Shown one piece after another: positions 32,102 to 34,953 of a stretch of DNA of 34,953 bases (position 1 is its first letter; each line of letters starts with the position of its first letter). The notes below the pieces were generated by a model. The model made no database searches, had not been told where the DNA came from, and saw only the letters and a program-made list of their open reading frames with translations. The position numbers were made by a program, and so were the translations under genes. The DNA is from an uncultured Acidimicrobiales bacterium (GTDB lineage: Bacteria > Actinomycetota > Acidimicrobiia > Acidimicrobiales > SZUA-35), in NCBI GenBank assembly GCA_937958015.1, contig CALGOA010000204.1, positions 1-34,953 on the forward strand, in the 5' to 3' direction.

Positions 32102-33871
32102 ATGGCGGATATAACTCAAACAATCGCAATCAGGCTGCTGCGTTTTCGAAACGTCGCACTGGTTGCGCTCGACATCGCGGCATGGTCAGTGGCGCTTATT
32201 CTTGCGACAGCCGTCAGGCTGGAGTTCGTCGGCGCGTCCACGGACTTCATGCGGGTGTCGGTGCTCATCATGGTGGCTGCTGCCGCTCACGTACTCGCTG
32301 CGGTCATCGTGGTGCCGAGCTACTCACTCAATCGAATCGGAAGCGGAGGAGACGCCGAGGCAACAGTGGCTGCATGGGTAACCGCCAGCTTCCCGATCGT
32401 GCTGGGCAACCTGCTGATCACGCCCCGACCGGTCCCCAACTTCGCCCTCCTACTCGCCGTTCCTACCGCACTGCTGATCATGCTGGGTTTTCGATCCGGC
32501 TGGCGCCGCCTCTATGACCGCAAGGTCATGAGAGCCAGTGACCTGAAGCGAGTCCTGGTCTTCGGTGCCGGCGACGGTGCCGAGCAGATCATCCGGGCCA
32601 TGAAGCAGGATCCTGACAGCATCTACCAGCCCGTTGGAGCGCTCGACGACTCCGACACTAAACACGGTCGTCTCATCCACGGAGTGAAGGTGCTGGGCGG
32701 CCGGGCCGACATCGCCGAAGTTGCCAAACAGACTCAGGCGGAGATTCTTCTCCTCGCCATTCCCTCGGCCAACTCACAGTTGGTCGGCAAGATCGACGAT
32801 GTCGCGGTGGCCGTCGGTCTGGAGATGCTCGTACTCCCCACGACATCAGAGCTGATCAATAACCTGCGCCTGTCCGACATTCGTGAACTTACCGAACAGG
32901 ATCTCCTGGGTCGGGCCGAGGTCGAGGTCGACATTCAGCAAATCACCGGCGTGATTACGGGCAAGTCGGTGCTCGTGACCGGTGCCGGCGGAAGCATCGG
33001 ATCCGAACTCTGCCGTCAGCTCTACAACCTCGCTCCCAAGCGTCTCATGATGCTCGACCGTGATGAGAGCGCTCTGCACGCCGTGCAGCTGAGCATCGAG
33101 GGTAAGGCACTGCTCGACACCCCCGATCTGATCGTTGGCAACATCCGTGATCGTGAGCGGATGTTAGAAATCTTCGAGAACGAACGCCCCGAGGTCGTGT
33201 TCCATACCGCAGCCCTGAAGCACCTCACGCTACTGGAGAACCATCCCGATGAGGGTGTGAAGACCAACGTCTATGGCACCCGCAACCTGCTCGAAGCGGC
33301 CGAGATGGTCGGCGTCGAACGGTTCGTGAACGTCTCGACCGACAAAGCCGCGGACCCCACCTCTGTGCTGGGTCGCACCAAGCTCATGGCTGAGCGCCTC
33401 ACCGCCGCAACCGCCGCCCGCTCGGCTGGCACGTACGTGTCGGTTCGATTCGGCAACGTTCTCGGCAGCCGCGGTTCGGTCCTTCCGACCTTCCGGTCCC
33501 AGATCGAAAACGGCGGTCCTCTGACCGTCACCGATCCCGACGTCACCCGATACTTCATGACCATCCCCGAAGCCGTTCGCCTGGTGCTACAAGCCTCGGC
33601 GATCGGTCGACCGGGCGAGATCATGATCCTCGACATGGGTGAACCCGTGAAGATCGTCGACATGGCCAAACGCCTGATTCGCCACTCCGGCAAACGCATC
33701 GAGATCAACTACACCGGTCTCCGCCCCGGCGAGAAGATGCACGAGATCCTGGTGGCATCAGACGAACAGGGCATCAAGCGTGAACACGACCGCATCACCC
33801 ACACCATGGGACAGATGGCCGGCGAAGACGCCGAAAGCGACGCCACCCTCGTCGGCCGCATGACTCTGTAG
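32102..33871 (+). CDS. Nucleotide-sugar 4,6-dehydratase/epimerase, membrane form (FlaA1/CapD/PglF type)
   Basis: Converts a UDP-HexNAc to a 4-keto-6-deoxy or epimerised sugar for the repeat unit. 589 residues: four N-terminal helices (about 15-130), a first Rossmann domain (RVLVFGAGDGAEQI, ~150), then the catalytic short-chain dehydrogenase domain with VLVTGAGGSIGSE (~290-301) and the active-site block STDKAADPTSVLGRTK (~412-426). The residue at the usual Tyr (Met in PglF) is Leu; Thr-Asp-Lys is kept. LRPGEKMHEIL near the end is typical. AAGGG stands 8 nt before the ATG. Confidence 0.92.
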   Translation: MADITQTIAIRLLRFRNVALVALDIAAWSVALILATAVRLEFVGASTDFMRVSVLIMVAAAAHVLAAVIVVPSYSLNRIGSGGDAEATVAAWVTASFPIVLGNLLITPRPVPNFALLLAVPTALLIMLGFRSGWRRLYDRKVMRASDLKRVLVFGAGDGAEQIIRAMKQDPDSIYQPVGALDDSDTKHGRLIHGVKVLGGRADIAEVAKQTQAEILLLAIPSANSQLVGKIDDVAVAVGLEMLVLPTTSELINNLRLSDIRELTEQDLLGRAEVEVDIQQITGVITGKSVLVTGAGGSIGSELCRQLYNLAPKRLMMLDRDESALHAVQLSIEGKALLDTPDLIVGNIRDRERMLEIFENERPEVVFHTAALKHLTLLENHPDEGVKTNVYGTRNLLEAAEMVGVERFVNVSTDKAADPTSVLGRTKLMAERLTAATAARSAGTYVSVRFGNVLGSRGSVLPTFRSQIENGGPLTVTDPDVTRYFMTIPEAVRLVLQASAIGRPGEIMILDMGEPVKIVDMAKRLIRHSGKRIEINYTGLRPGEKMHEILVASDEQGIKREHDRITHTMGQMAGEDAESDATLVGRMTL

Positions 33872-33876
33872 TTTTT

Positions 33877-33987
33877 GCCTGCGCTCGCCTCGGGCGGTGC
33901 GTGGCGAACGCAGTCGTGGTTCTGGGCATTCACTGGGCTCAGTGGTCAGCGATCCGGTCGGGTCGCTCCAGCCACGTTGGCACGGAG
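33877..33987 (+). repeat. Inverted repeat flanking the rmlC-like gene, copy A
   Basis: Matches copy B (34734-34833, opposite strand) in five exact blocks of 15, 12, 13, 12 and 17 nt in the same order. No plausible gene lies between 33872 and 34135. The short open frames there have unlike composition. Confidence 0.8.
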
Positions 33988-34095
33988 CCGGGGCACGCCT
34001 CGCGGTTCTCGCGTCAGCATTCGCCGAAGGCCAGCGGAGCAACCCGACCGGCTCACCGGAGACCGAGCTCCGATGGGATCAGAAACAGACGTAGC

Positions 34096-34126
34096 GTTCG
34101 CCACGCACTCCTAAGAGGCGAGCGCA
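34096..34126 (-). repeat. Partial third copy of the repeat end (copy C)
   Basis: GTTCGCCACGCAC (34096-34108) and GAGGCGAGCGCA (34115-34126) are the exact inverse of 33897-33909 and 33880-33891 of copy A. A and C thus form terminal inverted repeats of a ~250-bp unit. Confidence 0.75.
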
Positions 34127-34135
34127 GCGCAGGAA

Positions 34136-34669
34136 CTAGGGTGAGAACGGGGGCCAGTTCTCGTCCTTCTCACTGAGCATCACGCCGTCCTTGATGGGCC
34201 AGTCAATGTTGAAGAAGGGATCGTCGTAACGAAGGCCCTTCTCCGCACCGGGCGTGTACGGCGTATTAGTGAGGTAGATCACTTCAGAGTCGGGCCGCAA
34301 CGACTGATAGGCGTGTGCACAACCCTCCGGAATCACCAGAGCCAATCGGTTCTGTGGCGTCAGTTCGATCCCGAACCACTTGCCGAACGTCGGTGAGTCC
34401 GGACGAACGTCGGCGCACACGTCGAAGATCGCTCCGCTGATACAGCGCATGAACTTGGCTTCGCCGGCCGGCGGTTCCTGCCAGTGCAGACCCCGAACCA
34501 AACCGGCGTCGACGCAGTAGCTGGTGTTGATCTGGGCCACGTTCGTCGCACCACCAATCGCTGCCAGTTCGTCTGCACACCACTGGCGGGCGAAGAATCC
34601 CCGCTCATCGCCGATCTGCTTCAGCGAGGCGACAAAGCACCCCTCCACCGTTGTCTCTTCAAAATTCAA
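34136..34669 (-). CDS. rfbC: dTDP-4-dehydrorhamnose 3,5-epimerase-like protein (RmlC family)
   Basis: Cupin-fold epimerase of deoxysugar synthesis, giving dTDP-L-rhamnose precursors or a related sugar. 177 residues from TTG 34669 (MNFEETTVEG), with AAAGGA about 9 nt upstream; the in-frame ATG at 34717 would place 16 unlike residues inside the flanking repeat. Motifs: DERGFFARQW, VRGLHWQ (H62, catalytic base position), IPEGCAHAYQSL, YLTNTPYTPGAEKGLRYDDP with tyrosines 132 and 138. RmlA, RmlB and RmlD are not in the window. It is convergent with the CapD-like gene and bracketed by inverted repeats, which suggests it arrived as a cassette. A related 3- or 5-epimerase on another nucleotide-sugar is possible. 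Confidence 0.9.
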   Translation of the reverse strand: MNFEETTVEGCFVASLKQIGDERGFFARQWCADELAAIGGATNVAQINTSYCVDAGLVRGLHWQEPPAGEAKFMRCISGAIFDVCADVRPDSPTFGKWFGIELTPQNRLALVIPEGCAHAYQSLRPDSEVIYLTNTPYTPGAEKGLRYDDPFFNIDWPIKDGVMLSEKDENWPPFSP

Positions 34670-34714
34670 GACTGATGATCCTTTCGTGAGGTTGCCACTG
34701 CGCCAGCAAAGCAG

Positions 34715-34740
34715 CACGGAGCACTCTAATCAGCTCCGTG
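34715..34740. other. Inverted repeat beside copy B
   Basis: CACGGAGC at 34715-34722 and GCTCCGTG at 34733-34740 form an 8-bp stem with a 10-nt loop, just upstream of the rmlC-like gene on its strand. The right half is part of repeat copy B. In copy A the similar CGGAGC and GCTCCG are some 80 nt apart, as if the unit were split. Confidence 0.45.
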
Positions 34741-34833
34741 CCAACGTGGCCGTAGCGACCCGACCAAAGTGAGCCCAGTGAACGGCCCCACCTAGAGCTC
34801 GTTCGCCACGCTGCGCTAGAGGCGAGCGCAGGC
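34734..34833 (-). repeat. Inverted repeat flanking the rmlC-like gene, copy B
   Basis: Inverse counterpart of copy A; exact blocks at 34734-34750, 34754-34765, 34770-34782, 34800-34811 and 34819-34833. It ends 17 nt before the stop codon of the partial gene at the right edge. Confidence 0.8.
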
Positions 34834-34850
34834 GATGAGCTGGGCGAGCC

Positions 34851-34953
34851 CTAACTCCAGTAGAAGTCGTTATTGACTTGGTTGGTATCGAGCAGATGTT
34901 GGATCTGCTTGATGCGGCGGTGACCACGGTGGGTCTGCTGGGACTCGTCGAAG
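34851..34953 (-). CDS. C-terminal fragment of an unidentified protein (enters from the right edge)
   Basis: On the minus strand an open frame from the window edge ends in TAG at 34851. The last 33 residues include RIKQIQHLLDTNQ and finish NNDFYWS. Too little is visible to name it. Its place upstream of the rmlC-like gene on the same strand suggests another polysaccharide or deoxysugar gene. Confidence 0.5.
   Translation of the reverse strand, partial: FDESQQTHRGHRRIKQIQHLLDTNQVNNDFYWS

Noticed and set aside
33872-34135. Small protein genes in the spacer between capD-like and rmlC-like genes
   Set aside because: Three overlapping short frames occur, but the sequence is explained by the inverted repeat unit, and none has a recognisable start signal or motif.
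33877-34833. Insertion sequence or integron attC sites
   Set aside because: No transposase or integrase gene is present, no clear target duplication is visible, and the repeat ends lack the attC core pattern (RYYYAAC/GTTRRRY).
1-34953. CRISPR arrays, tRNA or rRNA genes, prophage genes
   Set aside because: No regularly spaced repeats, no cloverleaf-like segment in any spacer, no rRNA-like sequence and no phage proteins were seen.

Overview
The window (34,953 nt, GC-rich) looks like the chromosome of an actinobacterium. A mycothiol synthase-like acetyltransferase, a demethylmenaquinone methyltransferase, GTG/TTG starts and many apparently leaderless genes all point that way. The gene mix (his genes with a GroES-like gene, then a large exopolysaccharide locus) would fit an Acidimicrobiia-type lineage, but that is an inference without any database comparison.

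Region 1 (1-8.6 kb) is housekeeping. On the minus strand a compact his cluster runs small ORF - hisB - hisH - hisA - hisF - groES-like - hisI - trpE (trpE is cut by the left edge), with 4-nt stop/start overlaps at hisB/hisH, hisH/hisA, hisA/hisF, groES/hisI and hisI/trpE. Divergent from it, hisD, mshD and rlmN run on the plus strand. hisC and hisG are not in the window. Region 2 (8.6-9.9 kb) has a small membrane protein and menG on the minus strand, then an intergenic stretch with a 12-bp palindrome, a promoter-like site and a strong intrinsic terminator that together could define a roughly 75-nt RNA.

Region 3 (9.9-34.9 kb) is an exopolysaccharide/capsule locus interleaved on both strands. 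It encodes two initiating phosphoglycosyl transferases (13635-14333, 28595-30271), two polysaccharide co-polymerase/BY-kinases (16808-18448, 30308-31927), a kinase-less Wzz-like protein, a low-molecular-weight tyrosine phosphatase, two O-antigen ligase/polymerase-like proteins, six glycosyltransferases (a polyprenol-phosphate type fused to GtrA, two further GT2-like, two GT4-like, one WecG/TagA), a FlaA1/CapD-type sugar epimerase/dehydratase, an RmlC-type epimerase, and a large beta-helix lipoprotein with a Thr/Pro-rich stalk. In its middle sits a GGDEF-EAL protein with both catalytic motifs and an I-site intact, translationally coupled to a His-rich helical lipoprotein; this suggests local cyclic-di-GMP control of the polysaccharide. 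No Wzx flippase is seen.

Three non-coding patterns stand out. Nine genes start 6-7 nt after a TANNNT box, as expected for leaderless transcripts. A diverged ~100-bp inverted repeat brackets the rmlC-like gene at the right end, with a third partial copy between. The long spacers carry palindromes or hairpins, among them a CRP-type GTGA-N6-TCAC palindrome upstream of the large phosphoglycosyl transferase.
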